Positions 56,422 through 64,000 of a DNA stretch of 64,000 nucleotides are shown here, in pieces. Source of the stretch: Burkholderia ubonensis (lineage in GTDB: Bacteria > Pseudomonadota > Gammaproteobacteria > Burkholderiales > Burkholderiaceae). A program made the position numbers and the translations under genes. The number at the start of each line of letters is the position of its first letter. The first letter of the stretch is position 1. Location: positions 1 through 64,000 of the forward strand of contig NZ_CADFEB010000003.1 of assembly GCF_902833085.1 (NCBI RefSeq), written 5' to 3'. The notes beneath the pieces are model-generated. The model did not search any database, had not been told where the DNA came from, and worked only from the letters and a program-made list of their open reading frames with translations.

Positions 56422-57324
56422 ATGCGCCGAACCCTTCCTCCCCTGAATTCGCTGCGGGCGTTCGAAGCCGCCGCCCGGCTCGGCAGCTTCACGCTGGCCG
56501 CCGACGAGCTGTGCGTCACGCATGGCGCGATCAGCCGCCACGTCCAGCAACTGGAGGCCTGGCTGGGGCAGGCGCTGTTCGAGCGGTACAACCGGCGGGT
56601 CGAGCTGACGGAGGCCGGACGGGTCTACCTGGCTGAAGTCGGCGCGTCGTTCGACCGCATCGCGCTTGCCACCGCGCAGCAGCTTCAGCGAGGACGCCAT
56701 GGGGTGCTGCGCGTCAGCGCGCCGGCGACCTTCTCGCTGCGCTGGCTGGTGCCGAGGCTGTCATCGTTCCAGGTCGCCCATCCGCACATCGAGGTGCGGC
56801 TCTCGACGTCGAACGAGCCGATCGACAAGCTTCGCGACGTCGTGGACGTGATCATTCGCGGCGGCCCGCAGACGATCGAAGGCTATGTGGCCGAGGAGTT
56901 TCTCTCCGAGGTGCGCCTGCCCGTGTGTGCGCCGCGGCTTCTCGACGGAAGGCCGCTCAGGCAACCCGCGGATCTCGCGCACTTCACGCTGCTGCATTCG
57001 GCGACCTATCCGGGCATGTGGCCGGAATGGCTCGCGGCGGCCGGGCACCCGCATCTCGTACCGCGGCATTCGCTCACGCTCGAGCACTTCTACCTGACGC
57101 TGCAGGGCGCGCTCGACGGGCTCGGCGTCGCGATGGGCCCGATCGCGCTCGTCGCGGACGATATTGCCGAAGGCCGGCTCGTGCAGCCGTTCGATGCGCC
57201 CGTGCTGCCGCCGTGGCGCTATTTCATCTATGTGGCCGCGGCGCGCGCGGAAGACGGCGCGGTGCGCGCTTTCATGGATTGGCTGAAACTGGCGGGCAGC
57301 GCGTCAGCTCCGCGCGACGCCTGA
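56422..57324 (+). CDS. GcvA-type LysR regulator divergent from purA
   Basis: 300 aa. MRRTLPPLNSLRAFEAAARLGSFTLAADELCVTHGAISRHVQQLE is the standard GcvA-like HTH start, and a LysR substrate-binding domain follows. The 140-base region shared with purA is where a LysR protein would be expected to bind both its own and the target promoter, so control of this purA copy is plausible but unproven. Confidence 0.88.
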   Translation: MRRTLPPLNSLRAFEAAARLGSFTLAADELCVTHGAISRHVQQLEAWLGQALFERYNRRVELTEAGRVYLAEVGASFDRIALATAQQLQRGRHGVLRVSAPATFSLRWLVPRLSSFQVAHPHIEVRLSTSNEPIDKLRDVVDVIIRGGPQTIEGYVAEEFLSEVRLPVCAPRLLDGRPLRQPADLAHFTLLHSATYPGMWPEWLAAAGHPHLVPRHSLTLEHFYLTLQGALDGLGVAMGPIALVADDIAEGRLVQPFDAPVLPPWRYFIYVAAARAEDGAVRAFMDWLKLAGSASAPRDA

Positions 57325-57435
57325 CGGAGAGATGACGCACGGCCATGCGCGGACGGAGTCACGCTCCGACCTCGCATGGCGGGGGCAAGCGGCGCACCGT
57401 GCCGTCATCGCACGGCGCACGCGCCCGGAGAACGC

Positions 57436-57759
57436 TTACTGGCTCGCGCCGGCAGCGGCCCCTGCCTTCTTCTCTGCGTCCTGCAGGTTCTTCGGATAAT
57501 TCGGATCATTGGCCGCGGGCTTGTATCCCGCGTCTTCGAGTTTCTTCAGCTCGGCGTTGTTCTTCGCGCGCGCAGCCTTGCGCTCGGCCTTGTGTTTCGC
57601 GCGAGCTTCCTTGCGTGCCTGCGCCTTTGCCGCCTTGGCATCCTGCGCCTGCGCCGCGGGTTCGCTGGCCGGCGCCTGGGCATACGCCGGTGCCACGCCG
57701 CCGATCAGGAGCGCCGCAGCGGCAGCGACGAGCGTGAGCCTTCTGGTTTGGATACGCAT
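57436..57759 (-). CDS. Small secreted DUF4148-like protein with a charged repeat
   Basis: 107 aa: signal peptide (LTLVAAAAALLIGGVAPAYA), then a Lys/Ala-rich helical stretch (ARKEARAKHKAERKAARAK) and the motif LKKLEDAGYKPAAND with PNYPKNLQDAEKKA. That motif is shared with the protein at 52110 ([16 protein letters not shown]). The charged stretch looks like a spacer or coiled helix. Function is unknown. Confidence 0.8.
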   Translation of the reverse strand: MRIQTRRLTLVAAAAALLIGGVAPAYAQAPASEPAAQAQDAKAAKAQARKEARAKHKAERKAARAKNNAELKKLEDAGYKPAANDPNYPKNLQDAEKKAGAAAGASQ

Positions 57760-58633
57760 CAGTGAACTCCTTCTTCTGATTGATTACAGATTGAAGTACG
57801 TCGAGATACCCCCTGCGACCGAACGGTGGATACGTCGATCGGGGCCTGTGAATCATAACTGCGTCGCCGCACCAGTGGCGATATGGAAACCGCCGCACGG
57901 CGCATGCGTCGCGGTGTAACGACATCGTTGATCGCGGTCACGTTCCCTCGATTGACGTCTTCCCATAAACGACCACCCAAAGCTTCGGGACGATTGCGCG
58001 TCCGGCCTGTCCGTCCGTATCGCGACATTCGTGAGTGCCACGGGGCCCAGGACACGGGAATGGTGAGGATTTTCGGGAGCTGCGAGCAGGATCGCCTGTG
58101 GTGAGCCAAGGACGTGCCTTCGGGTTCACGTTGGGCGCCGCGTTGCCCGGCTGATGGGTGGACGTGTCGAGAATGGATTTCGGAGATGCAAAGGTAGAAA
58201 TTTGCGGTGACCTTCTCGCAGATCCGTTGTGCGTGAACGTGCTCATGCAGCCTTATCCACAGATCGCCCTGTTTCATCGGGTTGCCGGGTGCGACGTCTC
58301 GTGGAACCCGTCGCATTGCCACAGGACGTCGACACAGGAGCTACTGTGCGTTGCGTCAGCTGCCGGAACACAGGGCTGGTAGCCTCGGGCAAACGTCGAC
58401 GTGTCCCGGCGGCTAACGACACAGCGCACCATAGACGGGAACCTATCGACAGAAAAACGGCATTTCCCTTCGATTCGTTCCCATAGCTTTATACGTTTCG
58501 ATGAATGTGAGTATGTACTCACGTCGAAATGACCTCTTCTATGCGGAAAGGCCCGCCAGACGGTGCGATGCGCGTGTCGGATCGGCACGAACCCTCGAAG
58601 AGCGGCGCTTGATTGCGCGTTGGCAGGTCGTCT
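57760..58633. other. Left part of the replication origin region
   Basis: About 870 bases without a credible gene. It holds a perfect DnaA box (58253-58261) and two reverse-orientation iteron copies (57962-57977 and 58428-58443). Short open frames here lack the usual codon bias. Confidence 0.6.
58253..58261 (+). promoter_or_regulatory. Perfect DnaA box
   Basis: TTATCCACA, the consensus DnaA site. Near-matches occur nearby (ATATCCACA read on the minus strand near 58858, and TTATCCACG near 63616). It suggests that DnaA helps open this origin together with the Rep_3 initiator. Confidence 0.7.
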
Positions 58634-59448
58634 GGTAGCGGTTTATGGGGTGGCTTTTTTCCAGAAGCACACAGTGTGTTTACATCTTTAGAAAGCAACG
58701 TTTACTTCTTTAACTACTTTTAGAAGCCTCACAGGCTTGCCTGACAAGGGTTTGAGCGGTGTTCGGTACCCATTTGTGGGAGGGAAGGTAGAAGGGTTTG
58801 GGGTCTCAGGTCTGTGGATTTGGGGAATTGGGTACCTCGGGATGGGGAATCGGGGCTGTGGATATGGTGGGAGGGTTCCCGTTTATGGGAATTTGACGGT
58901 GGAATGCCGCTGGTAGCCGTCTATGGGAAGCACCAATGGTACCCGTCTATGGGGGGATTCGGACACGCTGTCGCGCGACGAATGTCCACAAGGATCATCT
59001 TGGGTAGCCATTTGTGGGGCTCTTTGAAGGTATCCGTTTATGGGAGTTGGGCCAACGTGTGCCGAACAGGATTCGGATACCTGGCGGGTCCTGCCTTCCC
59101 ATAAACAGGATCGCTTCGACGGAAAGGGAGCCTTTTATGGGGGCTTTAAAAGGTTGCCAGCTATGGGATCGATCCGGAGGCGTTACGACCTGAGCCGCGC
59201 GAACATCGAAATACACGAGGATCGAAAGGTACCCATTCATGGGAAACCGTCAAGGTTGCAAGTTATGGGAGAAAAATGCCGAGCTGCTGCATGGCACCAC
59301 GAATCCGGCGGCCGATCGTGGTTCCGCCCGTCTGATTCCCATAAAAGGTTACCTTCGATGAGGCTCAAGCCCGGCTCGCTTCGGTCGCAACCCGCCAAAG
59401 GTAGCTGCTTTTGGGAAGGGACTCCGCGAAAAGGTAGATGCTTATGGG
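58634..59448. repeat. Iteron array of the Rep_3 origin
   Basis: About 15 degenerate copies of a 16-base repeat close to GGTANCCNNYTATGGG. Plus-strand copies start at 58634, 58765, 58874, 58912, 58938, 59003, 59029, 59127, 59152, 59228, 59254, 59400 and 59433. Minus-strand copies lie at 59098-59113 and 59338-59353. Several occur as pairs with starts 25-26 bases apart (58912/58938, 59003/59029, 59127/59152, 59228/59254), about two and a half helical turns. Such arrays bind Rep initiators and set copy number. Confidence 0.8.
58655..58730. other. AT-rich candidate DNA-unwinding element
   Basis: A stretch dominated by T and A with several TTTA/CTTT runs sits between the first iteron and the rest of the array, in a window that is otherwise very GC-rich. 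This is the typical place for origin opening. Confidence 0.45.
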
Positions 59449-59534
59449 GGCTTGCGAGCATTGCCTCGCAAAAAAATCTCCTTTGTGCTTGATGAGTTAG
59501 CCACGATTGTGCATGTGACCTGCGAGCTGGGACA

Positions 59535-59561
59535 TTGCCGGCGGCGGCGAAAAGGTATAAA
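59535..59561 (+). promoter_or_regulatory. Candidate repB promoter
   Basis: TTGCCG (59535-59540) and TATAAA (59556-59561) are separated by 15 bases. AAAGGTA, the first half of the iteron, overlaps the -10 region, which would allow RepB to repress its own gene. The spacing is short, so the assignment is tentative. Confidence 0.4.
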
Positions 59562-59599
59562 TTCCGCCCTCAACAAGGTCACCTTATCCGGACACCACG

Positions 59600-60916
59600 A
59601 TGCCGCGAAAGCCCGCAAGCAAAGGCTCCGACAAACAGGTCTCGCTGTTCCAGACGCCCGAGCCTCCCGACTTGCTGCGCAAGGCGGTTCAAGCGATTCA
59701 CATTGCACCCAAGTCGGGAAAGATCGGTCTGCAGCAGCGCAAGATGTTCAGTTCGCTGATCAAGAACGCGCTTCGGCAGGAAGCGTTCGAGCCGGGCCGC
59801 ACGAGCTTTTCGATCTCGATTGCCGCGCTCTCGCACGAAAGCGGACTGAACAGCAACAACACGAAGTACGTGAAGGACACGGTGAACTCGCTCATCAGCA
59901 CCGTCGTCAACTGGGACTATCTGGCCGGGGACCGCTCGACCGTCTGGAAGGCGTCGGGCCTGCTGGCCGGCGCGGAACTCGAGCAATCGGTGCTGAAGTA
60001 CAGCTTTTCGGACCAGATTCGCAGCGAACTGCTCAATCCGGAGATCTACGCGCTCATCGATATGCGGATCGCGCGCGAGTTCCGGCGCTCGCATTCGCTC
60101 GCGCTGTGGGAAAACACGGTGCGCTACGAAGGAATCGGCATTACCGCGAAGATTCCGTTGCCGAAATTCCGCGACCTCATCCTGGGGCAGGACAAGGCGT
60201 CGCAGTCGTACAAGGAATACAAGCTGTTCAAGAGCAAGGTCCTGGTGCCGTGCATTCAGGAGGTCAACGAAGTATCGGACCACACGCTCGAGCTGATCGA
60301 GCACAAGTCCGGACGCAGTGTGGAGGCGGTCCAGTTCAAGGTGACGCGCAAGCAGAGCGCGGATACCGTGGAGGACGGCGACGTCAAGAACGAAGCGCTC
60401 GTCGAGGAAGTGGCCAAGTTCGGGGTCCCGCGTTCGGAGGCTCGTCGGCTGATTTCCCAGTACGGCGTGCAACGCATCAAGGCCGCGATTGCCTACACGC
60501 TCAATCGGACTACGAAAAAGAACGCGGCGCCGATCGATAATGTCGGCGCGTATTTTCGCAAGGCGTTGACGCACGGTTACACGTTGTCGGACGGCCTGGC
60601 GACGGAGACGGCGACGCCGGCGAAAGAGACGGCGCAGAGCAAGCAGGAGCAGATCCGCGACAAGTATCTCGCCGCCAAGATCGATGAGGCGGGCGCGTAT
60701 TTCCGCGAACTGGAAATCGATGACCAGACCAAGCTTATCGAGCGCTACAACGAGACGGTGACCGGTTCGAAGGACCTGACGTTGTCGCCGAAGAAGAAGG
60801 CGAGCAAGCTTGCGCAAACCAGCTTCTTCAGATGGCTGGCGCTGGATACCTGGGGCGAACCGACTTCGGACGACCTGCTGGAATTCCTGCTCAGAAGCAG
60901 TCTCGCAGCAAACTGA
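59600..60916 (+). CDS. repB: Rep_3-family replication initiator
   Basis: 438 aa. Two winged-helix segments are visible: residues about 30-140, with LRKAVQAIHIAPKSGKIGLQQRKMF and SNNTKYVKDTVNSL, and 150-260, with LALWENTVRYEGIG and LPKFRDLILGQDKASQSYKEYK. This is the layout of Rep_3 initiators of secondary chromosomes and plasmids. The C-terminal part is longer and Lys/Glu-rich. It lies directly downstream of the iterons it should bind and convergent with parB. The ribosome site is weak. Confidence 0.88.
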   Translation: MPRKPASKGSDKQVSLFQTPEPPDLLRKAVQAIHIAPKSGKIGLQQRKMFSSLIKNALRQEAFEPGRTSFSISIAALSHESGLNSNNTKYVKDTVNSLISTVVNWDYLAGDRSTVWKASGLLAGAELEQSVLKYSFSDQIRSELLNPEIYALIDMRIAREFRRSHSLALWENTVRYEGIGITAKIPLPKFRDLILGQDKASQSYKEYKLFKSKVLVPCIQEVNEVSDHTLELIEHKSGRSVEAVQFKVTRKQSADTVEDGDVKNEALVEEVAKFGVPRSEARRLISQYGVQRIKAAIAYTLNRTTKKNAAPIDNVGAYFRKALTHGYTLSDGLATETATPAKETAQSKQEQIRDKYLAAKIDEAGAYFRELEIDDQTKLIERYNETVTGSKDLTLSPKKKASKLAQTSFFRWLALDTWGEPTSDDLLEFLLRSSLAAN

Positions 60917-60917
60917 T

Positions 60918-60950
60918 AAAAAACCTCGCAGCTTCCCTGCGAGGTTTTTT
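60918..60950. terminator. Bidirectional terminator between repB and parB
   Basis: AAAAAACCTCGCAG and its exact complement flank a 5-base loop, and the right arm ends in TTTTTT. It sits 2 bases after the repB stop and 12 bases before the parB stop, so one hairpin ends both convergent transcripts. Confidence 0.92.
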
Positions 60951-60961
60951 ATTTGGGCAGC

Positions 60962-61987
60962 TTACTTTTGTGCGGTGGGCAGCTCGGCGACGTAGGCGTC
61001 GATCACGGCTTTGAGCTTGTCGGCGAGCGCTTCCTGATGAGTGGTGTCGACGCCTTTGAGCTGCAGGTCGACACGTCCGTCGGGATACGTCTTCAACTGC
61101 CCGATCGTCCGCGATTCGACTGCGAAATCGTGGCGCACGCTGTACCGAGTCCGTCCCGCCTTTTTGTTCCCGTCGTTCTGCGCACGCAGGAAGTTCTCGA
61201 GGTCGCGCACGGACTTTTTCCGGTCGATGACGGCAGAGAGCAGGCGGTCCGCGGTCGGTTCGCCCAGCCGCTCGAAGATCAGCTTCAGGAAATAGGCGGC
61301 CTGCAGGCCGACCACGTCGTTTGCGGCGGCCATCCGCTCGAGGAGCGTGGTGGTCAGGGCATTGAGCGACAGCGTCTTGCTGATGGTCGCCTTGTCCTTG
61401 CCGATCTTTTCCGCCAGCGTGTTCTGGTCGGGGAACACCTTCTCGTCGAGAAGGCGCTTCCATGCGACTGCATCGTCGAAGATCGTCTGGCGCTCGTGAT
61501 CGTGGTTCGCGCGATAGGCGATCGTGTAGAGCTGCTCGGGCGTGTGATCCGTGCGGAAGGTGGCGTTGATGGTTTCGTCGCCGTTGATGCTCGTGGCGCG
61601 CAGCCGGCGCTGCCCGTCGATCACGACCAGCTTGCCGGGGAACTCCGGTAGCCGTGTCACCTTGATCGGCTCGATCTGCCCTTCCCGTTTCAACGTCAGC
61701 GCGAGCTCGTGCAGGCTCGATTCCGAATAGAACACCCGCGGATTGAACGGGTTCGGAATGCAGTCCTTCACGGCAACCTTTTGCGGGGCGCCGAGATCCT
61801 CCGCATCGGCGGGCAGCGTCACGACCGCTTTGACCGCAGGCGTCGCGACAGCGGTCAACGGCGTGACGGGCGGTTCGGGCAGCCGCGTCTCCAGCGCCGC
61901 GTTTTCCTGCGCAAGCCCGCGCAGCAGACCGGCCGCGAGATGGAGATTGCCCGTCGCCTTCTTTTCTTTCGATGTGTCTTTAGCCAT
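60962..61987 (-). CDS. parB: ParB partition protein (CTPase/clamp type)
   Basis: 341 aa. The N-domain has PNPFNPRVFYSESSLHELA and VIDGQRRLRA, the latter corresponding to the GERRxRA CTP-binding motif. A central HTH follows (LAEKIGKDKATISKTLSLNAL), and then a C-terminal dimerisation region. It should load on the parS sites at 62770-63298. ATG 61987 overlaps the end of parA by 8 bases, indicating coupled translation; the longer frame runs into parA. Confidence 0.92.
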   Translation of the reverse strand: MAKDTSKEKKATGNLHLAAGLLRGLAQENAALETRLPEPPVTPLTAVATPAVKAVVTLPADAEDLGAPQKVAVKDCIPNPFNPRVFYSESSLHELALTLKREGQIEPIKVTRLPEFPGKLVVIDGQRRLRATSINGDETINATFRTDHTPEQLYTIAYRANHDHERQTIFDDAVAWKRLLDEKVFPDQNTLAEKIGKDKATISKTLSLNALTTTLLERMAAANDVVGLQAAYFLKLIFERLGEPTADRLLSAVIDRKKSVRDLENFLRAQNDGNKKAGRTRYSVRHDFAVESRTIGQLKTYPDGRVDLQLKGVDTTHQEALADKLKAVIDAYVAELPTAQK

Positions 61988-62675
61988 GAGCGGTTCCGGT
62001 AGCGCGCGTCGACGCGATGTATTGGGCCATTTCGGTGACCAGCTTCTCGATCTCCGCACGGGCCTCCTTGAGGCCTTTCAGGTACCGATTGTGATGGTGG
62101 ATGGTGGTGCCGAGCGCGAAGGTCTGTCGGTAGACCTCGCGTTGGGCGATCTGGCTGTCCAGCAGATGCTCCCCTATTTCTTCTGCTTTTAGAATTTTTA
62201 AAATCTCTTCACGCATTTTAGTTTTTCCATTGACGCTATTGAGCATCAGCGCGGAAGAAAGACTAGGGTTACGTACCGCTCGCATGGATTCGATCATGCG
62301 AATCATGGCGACGGTGCTGTACAGATCCGCGGGCGATGGCGACAGCGGTACGAGGCAGAAGTCGGCGACTTCGAGCACCGATGCGATGCGCGGATCCTCG
62401 AGGTTGCCGGGGCAGTCGACGACGATCACGTCGAAATGTGCGTCCTGCTTCTTGATCTCCCCACCGATTCCTCGACCGGCCGGGGCGAGCGAAAGAACGG
62501 TCATCGGGAGTGTGTTCTCGCCGCTTGTGACCCATCTGACGGATGTTCCCTGGGGATCGGCGTCGATGAGCGCAACTTTGTTTCCGCCCGCCTCGAAGGC
62601 TGCGGCGATGTTGACGGAGATGGTTGTCTTTCCAGTACCACCCTTTTGATTGCTGACGGCGATCTTGAAAGCCAT
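61980..62675 (-). CDS. parA: ParA partition ATPase
   Basis: 231 aa. The deviant Walker A motif is SNQKGGTGKTTISVN at residues about 8-22. VIVVDCPGNLEDP is the Walker B region, and DADPQGTSVRW is the switch. It lacks the N-terminal HTH of type Ia ParA proteins, so it does not regulate its own promoter directly. GGAGG lies six bases before ATG 62675. It drives segregation of the replicon with ParB and parS. Confidence 0.93.
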   Translation of the reverse strand: MAFKIAVSNQKGGTGKTTISVNIAAAFEAGGNKVALIDADPQGTSVRWVTSGENTLPMTVLSLAPAGRGIGGEIKKQDAHFDVIVVDCPGNLEDPRIASVLEVADFCLVPLSPSPADLYSTVAMIRMIESMRAVRNPSLSSALMLNSVNGKTKMREEILKILKAEEIGEHLLDSQIAQREVYRQTFALGTTIHHHNRYLKGLKEARAEIEKLVTEMAQYIASTRATGTAHG

Positions 62676-62700
62676 TAAATTCCTCCAAGGAGTTTTGCGC

Positions 62701-62729
62701 AATATATGCATTTTTTGGAGAAATGTCCA
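62701..62729 (-). promoter_or_regulatory. parAB promoter
   Basis: Read on the minus strand: TGGACA, 17 bases, TATATT, about 25 bases before ATG 62675. Sequence and spacing are close to the sigma-70 consensus. The first parS site starts 41 bases upstream of the -35 box, close enough for ParB spreading to affect transcription. Confidence 0.75.
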
Positions 62730-62769
62730 GACAAGATGTTCCTTTTGAGAAACGCAGACGAGCGATGTT

Positions 62770-62785
62770 GTTGTCACGTGACAAG
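62770..62785. other. parS: parS site 1
   Basis: GTTGTCACGTGACAAG: the 14-base core TTGTCACGTGACAA is a perfect palindrome. It is the copy nearest to parA. Confidence 0.85.
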
Positions 62786-63013
62786 TGGCAGAACGGCCAA
62801 CGTTCTGGAGAGCACCCGATACAAGCCATGCATCTAGAACCAATAGCAATTTTGGCTGACTTCATCTTCTCAACGGAGCGGACGATCAACGAGATGATTC
62901 AAAACGGATGCCCACAACTAGATTTTGGAATCTCACTCGATTGATCTTTTGCGAGTGTCTATAACAATGCGGTGCCTTGTTCAATCGCATGATGGCCGGC
63001 CGGAAGATATGCA

Positions 63014-63029
63014 GTTGTCACGTGACAAT
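63014..63029. other. parS: parS site 2
   Basis: GTTGTCACGTGACAAT, same 14-base palindromic core, 244 bases after site 1. Confidence 0.85.
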
Positions 63030-63141
63030 TTGCCATGGAGATGGACGACCCGGGGTGGACAAGTTGATCACTCATCGGCGAGTTGCTTAATTCCAAATCG
63101 TAGCGATCGATTTGATGATTGGTGTGGCGACCAAATAGCGA

Positions 63142-63157
63142 GTTGTCACGTGACAAT
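63142..63157. other. parS: parS site 3
   Basis: GTTGTCACGTGACAAT, same core, 128 bases after site 2. Confidence 0.85.
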
Positions 63158-63282
63158 TGCGGTGGTGAGCGTCAACAAGCTTCGTGCCGATCGAAATTGG
63201 ATCATGCAGGGGAGGCGAGATATCTCTAAGGATGAACGACAGGAGAACTTGCGATGGACCAGTACTCATCGCTTGCCGACGA

Positions 63283-63298
63283 GTTGTCACGTGACAAC
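63283..63298. other. parS: parS site 4, perfect 16-bp palindrome
   Basis: GTTGTCACGTGACAAC, symmetric over all 16 bases, 141 bases after site 3. It is the best reference for the consensus. Confidence 0.88.
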
Positions 63299-63327
63299 AG
63301 GCGACTGTATCGAGGATTTGCTCTTGT

Positions 63328-63363
63328 TTGAGGGGTGGCAGCAGGTTGAGGGGTGGCAGCAGG
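63328..63363 (+). repeat. 18-bp tandem direct repeat
   Basis: Two exact head-to-tail copies of an 18-base unit (TTGAGGGGTGGCAGCAGG), 30 bases after parS site 4. It may be a binding site or a replication-slippage remnant. Confidence 0.7.
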
Positions 63364-64000
63364 GATCGGCAGGTTGCCGGACCCGCAGAGGTAGATTGAC
63401 AGTCTGCGTTGACGATCTGCGGCAGCGTCTAGATTCAATGGCGTCATTGGGTTCAAGCCATTGCGTTGCAACGGCCTCGATGCGCGCGCTTTTCGTGAGA
63501 GTTGTGTATTCCCTTCCACGAGTCAGGGCGCAGGCCTTTTCAAAGCGGGGCGCAGTTCGCAGGGGCACCCGGAAGCGAGTCCTCTCGCTATGATATGGCC
63601 CCATTAATGATGGGCTTATCCACGAAGTTGATCAAACGGCTTCTTGACGCATATGGTGCAGTATCGAGCACTCCCATGCCGAACGATTGAACTTGCGTGT
63701 GGCTCAGGTAGTTGGAGCGTCAGTTGCTCGATCCGGAATGTTATTGGGCCCACAGAGGTCATCCGAGATGGCCGGACGCAGGTATCGGATAGGCGTCAAT
63801 CCACATCGTGAAACATCTGTGCGAAATAGGGGTATGCTCGCAAACCCATGACTGGCAAGGGTTTCGGGGCGATTCTTCATGTTGTTTCACGCATATTCGG
63901 TGGATTCGCTGCCGAAAACAGGGGCAAATGACGATCCGTGAGGTGCGCGCGTCATCTCCTTGGCAAATTGCTGTTTTTCATTTCAATTGCAACGTATTTC
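63364..64000. other. Intergenic region right of the parS array
   Basis: About 640 bases. A TTATCCACG near-DnaA box lies near 63616, next to the short inverted repeat GCCCCAT/ATGGGC. No gene with neighbouring codon bias is seen. The edge of the window cuts through it. Confidence 0.5.

Noticed and set aside
58814..59104. 96-codon plus-strand frame in the iteron region
   Set aside because: Its sequence is made of translated iteron repeats and its codon use is unlike the neighbours.
62770..63298. The four spaced repeats as a CRISPR-like array
   Set aside because: The repeats are short perfect palindromes with widely unequal spacing beside parA, which fits parS, and no cas genes are present.

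Overview
The window is very GC-rich DNA with Burkholderia-type codon use. It comes from a secondary chromosome or megaplasmid rather than the main chromosome, because its right end carries a plasmid-type replication and partition locus: parA, parB, a Rep_3-family initiator, 17 recognisable iteron-like repeats, a perfect DnaA box and four copies of a palindromic parS-like site. The genus call rests on gene content, since a complete bur/mal-type cluster is known from the Burkholderia pseudomallei group. The species cannot be fixed from sequence reading alone.

Layout. 1-2014: a strong bidirectional terminator, one small hypothetical gene (455-892) and about 1.1 kb of AT-richer non-coding DNA that leads into the biosynthetic operon. 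2015-34989: thirteen tightly packed plus-strand genes that match burA to burM (malA to malM) in content and order. 35150-36043: an AEC-type transporter. 36047-37949 (minus): a MESH1-like HD hydrolase, a DUF429 protein and a response regulator with an atypical receiver. 37981-42702 (minus): a YhaN/YhaO (SbcC/SbcD-like) ATPase-nuclease pair. 42833-50657: a small CbrC-like fragment, a lipoprotein, a TPR-GSCFA protein, an HD phosphohydrolase, a patatin phospholipase and a large cyclase-ATPase-TPR signalling protein. 50867-51798: a RES/Xre toxin-antitoxin pair. 52110-57759: two small DUF4148-type secreted proteins, a dienelactone hydrolase, two LysR regulators and a purA copy. 57760-62675: origin region, repB, parB and parA. 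62676-64000: parA promoter and parS array, with no gene.

How the genes work together. In the published model for this cluster, BurB, BurI, BurD and BurE turn methionine into dimethylsulfoniopropionate (DMSP). BurA activates and extends DMSP to gonyol, BurC hydroxylates it to gonydiol, and the ketol-acid-reductoisomerase-like BurG builds the cyclopropanol warhead of malleicyprol. BurM (fatty acyl-AMP ligase), BurF (AT-less PKS/NRPS with a terminal reductase) and BurL (trans-acting malonyltransferase) make and join the lipid half. The sequence fits this model: the BurA adenylation domain lacks the aspartate that binds the alpha-amino group, BurF has no AT, and BurL is encoded separately. The best candidates for new biology are the two embedded thioesterase-like domains of BurA, the FkbH-like pieces without a phosphatase core in BurF and BurH, the carrier-protein/ligase fusion BurJ, the absence of an adjacent LuxR regulator (malR), and the position of this virulence-factor cluster about 25 kb from a replication origin.
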